From Rutpela maculata (Eukaryota > Arthropoda > Insecta > Coleoptera > Cerambycidae), in assembly GCA_936432065.2 (NCBI GenBank), contig OW386290.2, positions 128,944,677 through 129,008,676 of the forward strand: a DNA stretch of 64,000 bases, given 5' to 3'. A program made the translations under genes and the position numbers. Shown here one piece after another: positions 34,640 through 46,670 of this stretch. Numbering within the stretch: the first letter of the stretch is position 1; each line of letters begins with the position of its first letter. The notes beneath the pieces were generated by a model that had not been told where the DNA came from, made no database searches, and worked only from the letters and a program-made list of their open reading frames with translations.

Positions 34640-35700
34640 TGAAAAATATACAGGACCCCATAAAAAATGTAATTAAGAAGAAAAATATAACGGAAGACTG
34701 TAATATTTGGCATGTAGTTAATACAAGTGTCAAAAATGTGAAATAAAATTACAGGGTGGTCACTCTAAAAAAAATTAAAAATGTGGCGAAGGACAACACT
34801 TTTCTCATGCAATTAACACCACTGCCAAGAAAAAAAATGAAAAAAATATACAGGGTGGTCACCCTAAACATCTTTTTTTTTTCAATTATGACAGGACGAT
34901 CATTTTTCGCCTGCTATTAACGCAACTCTCAAAGAAGAAAAATATGAAAAAAATATACAGGGTGGTCACCCTATAAACAGTTCAAAAAATGTGACGGAGT
35001 ACGACAATTTTTCGCATGCAATTGACACAACTGCCGAAGAAAAATAATATGAAAAAATATATACAGGGTGGTCACCTTAAAAAAAATTAAAAATGGCGGA
35101 GGCCGTCTTTCGCATTAAATTAACACAACTGCCAAAGAAAAAATTTATAAAAAAAATATACAGGGTAATCACCCTAAAAAAAAATTTTTTTTAACACGTT
35201 GGCTGCCGCAATGTTAAAAAAAAGAAAGTCCCACTGGCCACCACAATGTTTTATTTTATTTTTTGAGTTAGGAGGGCGCAAGATGGGAACAACTTTGGAT
35301 ACAAGTAGTTTTAATAAATTTTCCCAGACATTTTTTATACATTTGTAAATTCCCTGACTTTTCCCTGATTTCCCTGACCAAAAGCAAATTGCCTGACTTT
35401 TTCAGGTTTTCCTTGTTTTTCAGAAAGTATACACCCTGTTTGATTATGGTCCGAGACTCCTATGTGGGTACATGCGGCTGTTACTATCAATTAGCTGAGA
35501 CACCACGCTGGGTACATGCGGCAGGCAACGTGTTAAATTATGACAAAAGGACGATAATTTTTCGCGTGCAATTAACACAACTGTCAAGGAAGAAAAATAT
35601 GAAAAAAATTTTTACGGTCACCCTATGAACAATTTAAAAATGTGACGGAGAACGACAATTTTTCGCATGCAATTAACACAACTGCCAAAGTGGTACGGGA
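34640..35700. repeat. Satellite array, unit about 97-110 bp
   Basis: At least seven tandem units are marked by ACAGGGTGGTCACCCT at 34751, 34850, 34957, 35063 and 35160, plus GACAATTTTTCGCATGCAATT and AACACAACTGCC. The array is split by a TTAA-flanked MITE (35195-35532). GGGTG/CACCC gives each unit a small dyad. Confidence 0.85.
35195..35532. mobile_element. 338-bp piggyBac-type MITE in the satellite
   Basis: The ends CACGTTGGCTGCCGC and GCGGCAGGCAACGTG are flanked by TTAA (35191-35194 and 35533-35536). Deleting the insert with one TTAA restores the satellite unit. TTAA is the signature target of piggyBac-type transposases. Inside, GGGTACATGCGGC repeats near the right end. Confidence 0.85.
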
Positions 35701-36390
35701 GCTATGTGGCTTTTTTGGAAACTCATCGTTACAAGTATTTTCTATGCGTTGATTAATTCTATTGAACTTAAATAACGACAAAATAGACTTCTGGCATATG
35801 TCAGCCCATCGAATTGGCCATGGTTCAAGATATAAAAATCAGTAAAATTATGCCAAATTATTACAAGGCTCATTTTTTTTGTGTGTACACATTTTATGTT
35901 TAAAATTAATAAAACAAGATCTCCATATTTTATAAAATATTACACACTTCTCATAAAATATTTCTTTTATAAAAGATCTGTCAAAGAACTTTCACAGTTA
36001 GCCCAGTCAAAAACCTGCAAAATGATTTTTTTTTTTTTAATGAGTTCGTGAAAGTGTATAGAATAATATCCTGAAAAGTTTACATTTCGCTTGGATGCAG
36101 AACATAAAAAAGAAAGTGAAAAGCAAATTTTTTCATCCATTTTTTCAAAATTTGAAATTAAGTCAAGCTAGAAAAAAAATAAAAAATACAGATGGATAGA
36201 TAACCTATTTATGAACAAAAAACGCCCTAACAAAATTTATCGTTAAAACGGCTTTCCCGGAAAAAAATAGTCAAGTGTAACGTTATAACTCGGAGCGAGA
36301 TACATGCGTGCGTGCGCTTGAATACGCATGACTGTGACACCAACGCACTGAATTACATGTCAGTAAATCAGAATTTGTTCAATCCACATG
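35701..36390. other. Unclassified intron 2 sequence
   Basis: AT-rich, no gene or bounded element seen. Confidence 0.5.
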
Positions 36391-36439
36391 AGTGTTGGTT
36401 CATTTAAAAGATGGAAATTGTAGCTTTCTGATGCTTTTT

Positions 36440-36709
36440 TGTTTTAAACAATACAAGCAAAGGATGGATGGGAAAATATACGTCAATGATTTTTTTCACT
36501 TTATGTCACCAAAAAAATGCATCGCTTATGCTGACGAAAAATCCATTCTTGATTTTAATTTGAATATTCCTGACCTAAGTGAGGATAGATTTAGTTCTAT
36601 CAAACAAGCTGGTGCTTGGTTCTCCTCGAATAATCTTAAATTAAAGGAAGAAAAAACCCAACAAATCATTTTCTCAACAAATAATTCACTAATCAATGAT
36701 AACAGTTAG
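36440..36709 (+). pseudogene. LINE reverse transcriptase fragment (5' part)
   Basis: The frame reads KIYVNDFF then CIAYADEKSILDF: the reverse transcriptase catalytic box with E in place of the second D. It continues WFSSNNLKLKEEKTQQIIF. The expected continuation (LGVVLDDTLNWSNH) lies at 40545 onward, beyond a 3.7-kb foldback. CR1/Jockey-type LINE by motif style. Confidence 0.7.
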
Positions 36710-37839
36710 CCCGTCGGGCAGAGCGCGAAAAGCCTTCTCTTTCTTGACCTACCCAATACTGAAGTATAACCAGATGGGACCTTCACTACTTATTAAAGCA
36801 TGTTATTTTATATAGGAAATCAAAATTGACGACACTCTCCATTGGTCGAGACCGAAGATATAAGAAAAAAACTAAAAAAAAAGAAATTTAGAAATTTAAG
36901 ATTTAATCAAATATAACTTTAGAACTAAAACAGATAAAAATACAATTTTTTTTTTGTTTTGACAAATAAACATTGCTTTTTAATTTGAAGTATAATTTAT
37001 TGCAATAATTAAAAAATTAACATAAAAAAACTAGCAAAATTCAAAAAGATACACAAATCAGCAACATTTTTCTAATTCTTAACTCGCCATAACTCGCTTA
37101 TATAACGAGGTATTCAATTTTTTCTTTCACCAAAAACTGACAAATTTAATAGGCTTCATTTTGTCTCGATTAATGCTGGATCTAATTTCTTAACTAAAAG
37201 CGCTACAGCCCTTGAAACACAACGAAGCACAGTACTGAGACGAAGACGCGAGGCTTCCTTTTCCGCCCCCGCTACTTTCTCGGCCCATCAAGAAACGTAT
37301 CGGCTGCTGGCCTCATTATTGTCTGGATAAATATTAATAAGTATATACTATTTTACTTACATGTAGGCTATTACAGTTTATGTATATTGTAGATTCATTT
37401 TTATCAATGGAGAAAAACTACATGTTTGTTTTACGAAACTGCTGAAAGCAGTGAAAATCTAATGGTAAAAAACCAGCTGTTACTGGCATCAGGTCTATTA
37501 TTAATTGTGCAAATGAAAGAAAATATCCAATTTCATTAAAATTTAAAGTGGTGGCACTTATTTGTACACCCTTCGATACCGATTTCATTATTCTGGTCTG
37601 ACATCTTTTTGTAATAAATAACATTAGCAAAGATAATACGTATTGTCTCTGATATAAAAAAATGCAAGTGAGCCTTCATGTAGTTATAATAAAGACAAAA
37701 AATCAGTTTAAAATAAAATGGCATTTCTGATTTGTGGAAAATCCAGAAAAATTAAGAATAAATTAAGAATATCTTTAAGTACCAGTTTGTACAGGAACGG
37801 GTGCGGAAACTAGAAAAAAATATATATTAAAGCTGCAGT

Positions 37840-39890
37840 GTCGCATTGTGATACAGAAATACAAGGCAGGTTACACATTTATTCAGATTTATTTATTTGG
37901 GCTAATGGAAATTATCATAAAATTTATTATGCAAAATATATTAGCAAAAAAAATTAAATGTGTACAAACTAAACAACTGATAGAAAAAAATGAATTTAAA
38001 GTAGCGTTAAATATTTTATTTAAGGAGGTTTATCTTGCTGTTTTGCAAAAAAGAATTCTTAACTCTAGCATTTCTAAAAACACGCCTTAATGATATATTT
38101 GAAGAAATGACGGAAGAAAAATTAGATTATTATAGCAGTGGAAATATAAGAAAGAGATTAGAAAAGCATTTAAGCAAACAAGGTGTTTTGTGAACAGAAA
38201 GAAAATACAACAACAGTTCATTCAAGTGATAATAAAGCTAAAAGAATTTTTGTTGTCAGTCACAAGTGAATCAGGCGAAGAAAACTTGGTTCATGAGAAT
38301 GAATTGACAATTCCTGATAAAGCTGCCGGTATCTTAAAAGAAGCTATAGCTGGATGTTTTAAAACTATAAAAAAAACACGACTACTAATCTGAATGAACA
38401 TAAATGTAAACAAGAAGTTTCCGATTTGTTATAAACATTTATGTCGTGGATACTAAATATGTCAGGACAGACAAATTTGATTTAAACGTTATTTCTATAG
38501 TAATGGAATTTATATTAATACTTATGAAAAAAAAACAATCAGCTTAGGCCATTTTTTTAATCCTTTACATAACACTACATGTGTTTCGTGCCGTCAGAAG
38601 AAAAAGAACTTAATGATATGCTTTATTCTTTTGGCTATGGTTATTCCTACGATGAAATACGTACATTTTTAACGTCTTTAGCTAGTCACGTATTAGTAAA
38701 AACTGGTGACGACATTTTTATACCACCTGGAGTTCCTCCAGTAAGTTCTGAAGAAAACAATTACATTTATCGCAGCGATAATTTTGATCAAAACGAAGAC
38801 AGACTAGATGGTAAAAATCCCACTAGGAATAGTATTATTTAAAAAAAAGAACAGCCTATTTACACAAGCATATTTAGATCGTCTATCCAATTTTAACCGA
38901 TTTTAACCCTTCCAGTTTACATGAAAACAAAAATATAGTTATGTACAAAAATCCAACTAATCGTTCAGAGCCTCTACGAGTTAGTGAAAGCATGGCAAAT
39001 AATTGTTTTGATTATGTGGTTACCTTTGACATTTTATGGAAAATATTTAAATATACGAAGCAAAGCAAAAACTTTACTAGCTGGCATGATTTTATTTCCA
39101 CATCCAGTGGAAGTATAGTAACAACAAAAAATTTTTAAAAAAATTTTATTGTTCAAATAGGCTTAGAATGTCATGAAACGTCGAGATTTCAAGTTTGAGC
39201 GAAAGAAAATTTCTGTCTGTCTGTCGGTCTGTAACTTTTTTGTGCGCACGTTTACTCTGGAACCGTTTGAGATATTGACTTGAAATTTGGTACACATATG
39301 TACTTTAACAAGATCTAGAACTAGATTATATTTTCATCTTTTTCCGTCGAAGGATTGGGGAGTAAATTGGGGTAAATTTGGAGTAAATAGGTAAATCAAG
39401 CAGATAAGAGTTCATAAAATTGATATTTAGTATAGATAAGAGAAGTTAGCTTTGGCATTAGCCACCCCCACCCCATTATTAAAGGGGATGAAAAAAATGT
39501 GATTTAGTGTGTGTACAAGAACCAGAAACTTTATCCACCCCCCACTCCCACCCCCTGTCATCATCCCCACCCTACTACCGATGTGGGGTATCGTTTTATG
39601 GGTTTTTGGGGTAGAGGATTTCAAATATTATATTATTAAAGTTCCATAAACAATTATTTTCAGATACAAAATTTTTTCGTTGTGTGACTTGGAAAGAAAA
39701 TCCGGATATGGAAGAAGTGATTCCTTGGGCAGCGGTTTTTACAATGCTTTATCTGAAAATCAGTTATATCTGTCTGATGCCTACCTATTATTTTCACTTT
39801 ACTAATGCACCACCCGTGTAGTACGACACCATATATAGCAGATTATTACAACTAATATCATATTATTCAATTTGATTTGTTAATTTTATC
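37840..39890 (+). pseudogene. N-terminal/central part of the Cys-rich transposon-borne protein family
   Basis: Several short frames on the + strand line up as one decayed protein. LNDIFEEMTEEKLDYYSSG lies near 38086, LTIPDKAAGILKEAI near 38305, and LASHVLVKTGDDIF then DNFDQNEDRLDGK near 38675-38815. A last frame reaches FTSWHDF near 39090. After repeat A copy 6 (39092-39740) the frame resumes as YYFHFTNAPPV then TAG, then YDTIYSRLLQL near 39830. The DNFD-x-N-x(4)-DGK signature is one I associate with a widespread uncharacterised invertebrate repeat protein. The partner segments (GC-x-x-TS, LPPT, Cys-rich tail) are absent here but present at 48322-49064. Confidence 0.6.
39092..39740 (+). mobile_element. 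Repeat A copy 6
   Basis: Starts TTTCCACATCCAGTGGAAG after TTTTA and ends GGCAGCGG before TTTTTA. It interrupts an otherwise continuous coding frame, which gives an independent check of the insertion boundaries and of a 4-5 bp T-rich duplication. Confidence 0.85.
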
Positions 39891-40544
39891 ATCTTACAAT
39901 AAAGGAAGATAATTCTAAAGCTTTTGTTACGGCCGCTGATTGTAGCCTTGCGCGATTTATGGTGAACGCGGGATGTACCGGGAACGAGTGGGGAAGCCTC
40001 GCGACTCCGTCGCCGTAGCGCGCTTTGTTGTGTTTAAATGGCTGTACCGCTTTTATTTACAGAGCTAGACCCAGCATTAATTGAGACAAAATGAAGTCTA
40101 TGAAATTTGGCAGTTTTTGGTGAATAAAACACTCGAATAGCTCAATACATAAGCGAGTTACAATGAGTTCGACCTTTCAAAAAAATTGACAATTTGTGTA
40201 CCATCTAAATCAGCGTCAATTTTATAATGTTAAAGTTATTATTTTCGTAATAAATTATACATCAAATTAAAGAGAATCGTTTGTACTATAAAACTAAAAA
40301 AAATATATAATTTTATCTTTTTTCGTTTGAAAGTTATTCGTGGTTGAATTTGAATTTTGTTATTTTCATTTTTTTTTGTTTTTTTCTTGTAACTTCAGTC
40401 TCGACCAATGGAGAGTGTCGTCAAAAGTAATTTCCTATGTAAAAAAACCTGCTGAATAAGATGAAATAGGTTTTATTTGGTTATACCTCGGTATTCTGTT
40501 AATGAACGATAGAGCCAGCCATCCGACGTACTAAGTGTTAAAAT

Positions 40545-41360
40545 TCTTGGCGTTGTTTTAGATGACACTCTTAACTGGTCCAATCATGTAGAGCAACTGT
40601 CACACAAATTATCAAATTCAATATTCATGCTACGTAGGCTAAAAAATCAACTCTGTTCTGAAACCTTAAGAACATGCTATTTTTCATTATTTCATGCTCA
40701 TATTAATTATGCTATCCTCCTATGGGGTGGTTCATCTCGGGCAGCTGTAATCTTTCGTCTGCAGAAGAAAGCAGTCAGGTTAATTCTTAATGCAGGTTGG
40801 AGAGACCACTGTTTATCAATATTTAAGAGTCTTGGTATAATGCCAGTTCCTTCTCTTCACATTTATGTTACTTTACTTGAAATTCTCAAGAACGTAAATT
40901 CTTTTTGTACTAACTCAGATTTTCATTCATATGGCACTAGATCTGCCAATCAACTTAGGCAGCCTCGTTTTAGATTAACAAAATCACAGAAAAACTCTCT
41001 AAACCTTCAATTATACAATCACATTCCTAACGACGTAAAATCTCTTAATTTTAATAGTTTCAAGAACTTAATAAAAAAAAAATTTTAAAACACTGTTTCT
41101 ATTCAATTAATGAATTTTTAAACACAAATTTGTTGATATCTTTTAGCTTAACCTCTGCTTGTTTGGTATGCTCTGGCCATTTCGTGGAAGCGTGCCTCTT
41201 CTTTCTTTTTTTTTATTATTTTGTATTGTGTGAAGTATTTGTACATGTAGTGATGTGTATACATTTTTTTTATATTTTTATATTATGTATTTTCTATTTT
41301 CGACTTGCCAAAAACGTATTTGTAATTTGGTCAAATAAAAACATCTATCTATCTATCTAA
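40545..41360 (+). pseudogene. LINE reverse transcriptase C-terminal part and 3' tail
   Basis: The frame reads VKILGVVLDDTLNWSNH and continues through WGGSSRAAVIFRLQKKAVR and YGTRSANQLRQPRF to TAA near 41086. A T-rich 3' untranslated part follows and ends in (ATCT)n at 41343-41360. Microsatellite tails are usual for CR1/Jockey-type LINEs. It is the downstream half of the fragment at 36440. Confidence 0.8.
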
Positions 41361-41489
41361 TAAAAAAGTCGACTATGCACACGCAGGACTCTATATACGT
41401 GCACGTATCCCGTCCTATCGAACTCCTCTTAAGCTGCAATAAAAAAATTCTCTCCCTAGAAAACTTGATCCAATGAGCGCTTGTGATCT

Positions 41490-42075
41490 TACTATAAGAA
41501 AAACCGATCGTTTTGGATATGCAAAGGTAGTTTTTGAGGACTAAGAGAGAAAGTGATGCCACGATTTTGTTCTCCACCCTTGAAAACGGGGATACCTTCT
41601 TTAAAACCTTCTCTTTGAGGGACACTTCAGGATTGAGGGAGGGGTGGTTTTAACCCCCGGGAGTCGCTATGTCTGGTTGCTAAATTTTACAGCACATATT
41701 AAGTTTCCCCAAAAAAAAAAAACGATCCAACAAGTCCTCGCATGGCTGATAGCGAAAAATGGGAAAAGGGGGAAGTTGGTAGTTGCATTTAAGGGTAGTT
41801 GGTTGGGGGTAGGGGGCTAAATAATATCAGAATCGTATTCCCCGCCCTTGAAAACACGTAGAAAACAGTTTTCAGCAGGTTTGGATGTTTTTTGCATGTT
41901 TCGATATTGAGGGAGGCGGTGGTTTCAACCCCCGTCAGGATGTCTGGTGCGAAATTTTACAGGACATAAAAATGGTGAGAAGAGATGAGTTTTTTGCGTT
42001 AGGAGTAGTTCGAGGCGGGGGAGACTATCACCATCTTGTTGGCCACCCTCAAAAACGAGGGGATAGTCTACCCTT
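41490..42075. repeat. Degenerate tandem repeat with GAGGG...CCCCCG blocks
   Basis: Blocks like ATTGAGGGAGG...TTTAACCCCCG...AAATTTTACAG recur at about 41633 and 41907, and CACCCTTGAAAAC-type words recur near 41575, 41842 and 42043. Unit length is roughly 200-275 bp. Related words appear in the palindrome at 51128-52640. Confidence 0.55.
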
Positions 42076-42480
42076 TCACTTTTAGGGTTTTTGCAAGTAA
42101 GTTTGCTGTCAATATCACTGGTTCTGTGTTTATGTTAATTGGTTTCAAGCTTACAGTGATTCTTGGAGTTTTATCAGTGTTCATTTTTAATTTTATGGAG
42201 GAAAAATACTCTTCTGCTTGGGTTTCCGCCTCTGGACATGCTCTCGGCCAAACCTATACTGAATGGGCAAATGTAGTTCTATATATCCTGTGATAAACGA
42301 GAGCAAGAAAGAAAACAAAGAAATTAGGAAAACAAGACGGATGTACTGCTCCCAGGATGTTACACACTTATCTGAAATCTTATTTTTATCACCTTGTCGT
42401 GTGTCAACGTAGGACATCAGTACCTATCGCTTCTAACTGCCTATGCATTGTAGTGGGAATAGATACGTCCTTTTTTTCCT

Positions 42481-43188
42481 AACGGCCACTTGCACCGTAT
42501 TGTTTTATAGAGGATTAAACTTAAACCTCCATTAAATTTCAAATTTGCTTTGCACCGTTCTTTAATCCTTGATTAAATTAGCTTAAACTTGCGTTAACTT
42601 AAACCCCCAAAGTTTGCCGCTTAAAGGGCGATTAAATTTAATCGCAATTCTTGCGCAGTCGTCGATGTTGTGCATAACTTCAATTTTTAGTATATTTTCA
42701 TTTTTTATTTTTATTAACAAATATTTGCCTTTTCTTGAGACGTTACATTATTTGTTTGTTTATTTTCTAATACATGCTTGCATTTTGTGGCCGTATTATA
42801 AGCAAAAGTTTTTAAACTAATGAAAAATTATCGGATCTTGATCTTTTATTTTTATTATGGTTTTCCATATTTATAAAGATATTATAAACAGATAACTAGT
42901 AGTAAAAATGTACACACACAGATTCACGTTTTTTCTGAAAAGAACAAATATTTGACAATAGTTGACAGAAATAAAGTTATAATTTTGAAATAGAAGTTAG
43001 CAGAATACCAAATTCCCTAAAATCACAAGTTAACTATCAACCAGGGTGTATTAAATACACCCTGCTATCAACTTAAGTAAACCACAAACAATAAAGCACG
43101 GTGCAATAAGACGCAAGTTAAACCTGGTTTAAAAATTAAACCTCTATTAGTTATTCATCGCTTAAAATGAAAACGGTGCAAATGGCTG
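42481..43188. mobile_element. 0.7-kb MITE with GCCACTTGCACCGT ends
   Basis: GGCCACTTGCACCGT (42484) and ACGGTGCAAATGGC (to about 43186) are inverted ends. The subterminal regions repeat TTAAAC/GATTAAA words and CACCGT in inverted form (TTGCACCGTTC, GCACGGTGCAA). No transposase. The target duplication is unclear. Confidence 0.7.
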
Positions 43189-43199
43189 TAATTTGTCTG

Positions 43200-44020
43200 T
43201 TTTCTCTCTTTATCTCAGGACCTATATATAAAACTACATCTGCCGAATCTGTATATCCTTTAGCTTTTAACGTAAGGCTAATACTGTATTTGGAAAATAA
43301 AAACTTACTAAATCCCAGTCAATATGGTTACCGTAAAAGTACTTCTACTATTAAAGCATTAACCGATATGATTGTATTTATAACAGATGCACTTGAAGAT
43401 GGACATATGGTAGCTGCTTCTTTCTTGGATTTGTCTAAAGCTTTTGATTGTGTGTTTCCTGACATATTATTAATAAAATTAGAGAATCTCCAATTTCTTT
43501 CATTAAAAGCTATATGTTAGACAGACGTCAGTATGTTAGCAGTAATGGTGAAATTTCTTCCTTAAAGTTCCTCAGGGGGACCAACGTTATTTATTGTATT
43601 GTATCAACGACATATCAGATCGCATCTCTAGTAAAATTATTGCTTATGCTGATGATAGTACTCTTCTTTCAGCCCATAATAATATGTATAATCTCACTAA
43701 TATATCAGCAGATGCACAACAACAAGCCGAGCAATACTTTTCTAATGTAAAACTAAGTCTAAACACTCAAAAAACGCAAAATTTAATATTTCATCTAAAC
43801 ACACGAATTCATATTGACAATAATAATCCAGTTAAGTGCTTAGGTGTTACTTTAGATAGCAAATTGACATGGAAAGCCACATAAATTGCATGTCCAGAAA
43901 ATTGTCCTGTAGAATATATTTGCTGAAAAAACTTAAAAATCAAATCGATCAAAATATTATCTTGACCGCATATCACGGACTCTTTCATAGCATAATGTCG
44001 ACCAATTCTGACCACGGATT
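43200..44020 (+). pseudogene. LINE reverse transcriptase fragment
   Basis: The pieces read LLNPSQYGYRKSTSTIKAL, AASFLDLSKAFDCVFPD, IIAYADDSTLL (intact YADD) and VKCLGVTLDSKLTWK, spread over three frames by small indels and with the GVPQG region damaged. CR1/Jockey-type by motifs. The 5' end abuts the 42481-43188 MITE. Confidence 0.75.
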
Positions 44021-44106
44021 CAGATTCAGTGAAACTACATGGGAATATACTAGTGTAGTGCCCAGGCCAATATTTTTTGTGGCTGCGTTATTTACATATA
44101 CACATT

Positions 44107-44178
44107 TTTTTTCGTTGTGGGAGACTTGGGTAGAAACTCTGGATGTGGAAGTAGTAATTCCTTGGGCAGTGGTTTTTT
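44107..44178 (+). mobile_element. Repeat A copy 7 (end fragment)
   Basis: About 70 bp of the GGATGTGGAAGTAG...GGCAGTGG end followed by a T-run. Confidence 0.7.
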
Positions 44179-44849
44179 CCTTTTGGTGTCATTTTCCAAT
44201 TTCACATACGTTCGTAGATTCTGCCTAAAGCTAGTCAATTCGATATCGAATTGACGCCGAATTTAAGTAAAATTCTTCTAAACAAGTATTATTAACCAAA
44301 TATATTGAGCGACTACAAGTACGATTTATGTATAATTTTACCTGTCTGAGTCGATATAACTTAATTTCGACGTCGTCATATTCTCCACTTACGTCGATTC
44401 CATTTAGCGTCAACGTAAATTTGACCAAAACATTAAACATTCTAATTTTGCGACTAAATTTATTGTACATAATTTAGGTAGTTTTGATGTCAAATAATGC
44501 CTAAATGTTTACTGGATAATTGTCTTCCCGAACAAGCTGTAAAAAGTTCCCGTCGGTTCAGCCTGACCTAAGTCGGATCCAGGCACAATGGTTGAAATTC
44601 AAAATCTACGTGGATATCATATTAATTTTCATTGATTAGGTTAATAATAAAATTAAGTATTTATTAAAATAAATACGTCGATGGGAGTGACTTGACTAAA
44701 GATACCATAATGATACGGCAGTAAAAAGAAAACCAACATCGTAAGCACACAGCGGTATTACATTTTTATGTTGAAATATTTTTTGAATGTCTGAAAATAT
44801 CGAACTGATTATTATTTCACAGTTTTTAATGTCCTAACCTAATTTTACT
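44179..44849. other. Unclassified intron 2 sequence
   Basis: No gene or bounded repeat recognised. 44330-44420 has several ACGTC words but no defined element. Confidence 0.5.
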
Positions 44850-45464
44850 GTGGGGCGGCTCTGCACACAATGTCAAGATTTTAAAATTGCAAAAGAGAGC
44901 TATCAGAGTTATTACGAATTCAAAATATAACGAAAGCTGTAGACCTTTGTTTAAAAGGTTAGGTGTCCTCACTTGCACTAATCAGTATATTTTAGAGTGC
45001 TTTCTTTTTGCTAGAAACCATCTGTCTCATTACCAAACTCAGAATTGCTACAAAACAAGGAATGAATCTGTTGTAGTTCCTTTCTTCCGTCTGACTAGAA
45101 ACATAAATTCATTTAGATATCTATCTGTAAAATTCTACAACCTACTGCCAAATAGCTGGATATTGCGTTCGCCAAGAAAGTAAGAAATTTTCTGAAAGAA
45201 AATGTCTTTTATGAGATAGATGAATTTTTCACGTACTTTAATTGTTTTTAAATGTCATTATCTGTATTGTTGATCTTAATTGTTTTATTTAATGTTATAT
45301 TCCAGTTTATAACTGTAGTACTTTTAGACTAATGTTCTTATGCCATTGTTTTTATTTTATCTTAACGTAAGTGTCTATATTAATCTTTGTGTCTGACGAG
45401 TGTAAACGATATTGTATTGTCACACACAATAAATGAACTACTACTACTACCACTACTACTTGTT
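44850..45464 (+). pseudogene. LINE 3' end with (ACT)n tail
   Basis: The frame reads VKILKLQKRAIRVITNSKY and FKRLGVLTCTNQYILECF, the C-terminal region after the LINE polymerase domain, and ends at TAA near 45181. The 3' part holds AATAAA (about 45429) and an (ACT)n tail at 45437-45461. It is 5'-truncated and inserted against an opposite-strand LINE piece. Confidence 0.75.
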
Positions 45465-45465
45465 G

Positions 45466-45715
45466 CCATTTATGTGGCGTCATCTGCATCGAGGACTAGA
45501 TGCGTGTCTATGATACTGCTAGCCAGATCGTTGATATAAATGACAAACAGAATTGGTCCTAACATGGACCCTTGCGGCACCCCGTAAGTAATTTTCTTAA
45601 GAGCTGACTTTCCCTCGGCCACTTCAATGAACTGCGTTCTGTTGGATAAATACGTGCGAATTATATTTAAAGGTCTCCCTGTGATATTATAATGTTTGAG
45701 TTTATCCAACAGTAA
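45466..45715 (-). pseudogene. LINE reverse transcriptase fragment, minus strand
   Basis: The minus strand encodes ITGRPLNIIRTYLSNRTQF, GVPQGSMLGPILFVIYINDL and a DADDAT box replacing YADD. It is open across about 80 codons. It ends where the (ACT)n tail of the + strand LINE begins, so that LINE probably inserted into this one. Confidence 0.75.
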
Positions 45716-46670
45716 CTCATGTGTATTGGATTTTTTTTGTTGATTGTGTTACAGAAAGGTCTAAAGCTGATATCATTTTTTCCGAAGTTATTTAAATTCT
45801 CAAATGTAAGTCACTTTTATACTTTGGCTAGATGTAATTTTACTGTATGAAGCTAACAATGTGTCACAGCACAACGTTTATCCACGTTTTCTTTTGCGAT
45901 GGGGACTTTTGACGCATTGCTTATAATGAAAAAAAGGTTCATAGAAAAATTTGCTGGAAATTTTCTTGTAGATATGCTACATTTTTGTCTAATTTCTCTG
46001 GACTATAAGCTTTCGATTTTATATTACCCGCAGTTTTTACGTTTTTTTATAGAATGCCAAAATAAATATACGCGAAAGCATATTTTGGAAAACAGCAAAA
46101 ATGTAGTGCATTCAGAAAGTTGTATCTTGGTCAATTTTTATCATAAGTTTTAAATAGTTTTTATAAGCTTCTTAAAACATTTAAAACATACGATAAACAT
46201 TCTTAAGATCTTCTTAAAACAATTATTTTTGAGATACTCATTTCGATCTATTTTATCCCACTTTTAACATATGATTTCTCAGAACTCACATCAATTTCAT
46301 TTTTTGATAAAAAAACATTTTTTGACGAGCAAAGACGGCAAAATTAGAAAAATTTTACTTGTGGGGTCTCCAGAATGGAGGGCCCATCGGGAAAAAATGA
46401 AATGAAGACCTTCTAATATGAGTATAAAGTTTGTACTAACTTTTAGGTAACTTTTTAGTAATATAGAATTATCGTTGCTACCAGCTATTGCTACTATAAA
46501 ATTCCAAAAACTTAAAGGAGGTTCTCCTTAGTAACTGTACGAATTCAGTTCCCTTAAAGGCTACTTTAAAGTTTAAAAATTATTTAATATTTCTCTGTAG
46601 TGGAAATTACATGACTACAATTATTAAATTTAAATTGAAACAATTGTTACTTTAAAATTACATATTTATA
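45716..46670. other. Unclassified intron 2 sequence
   Basis: AT-rich with no recognised domain. The 84-codon frame at 45899-46153 shows no family signature and is not supported as a gene. Confidence 0.5.

Larger units (their letters stand above)
36755..40497. mobile_element. 3.7-kb long-TIR element inserted in a LINE
   Basis: Arms 36755-37300 and 39955-40497 are inverted copies (ends AATACTGAAGTATAACCA and TGGTTATACCTCGGTATT; inner blocks CTCTCCATTGGTCGAGAC and AATTTGGCAGTTTTTGG). The interior carries a decayed protein-coding region (37840-39890), itself split by repeat A copy 6. The element separates two parts of one LINE reverse transcriptase. No clear target duplication was resolved. Confidence 0.75.

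Noticed and set aside
43869..44228. 119-residue + strand ORF as a gene
   Set aside because: It is a frame running from LINE debris into a repeat A fragment; no single coherent protein.
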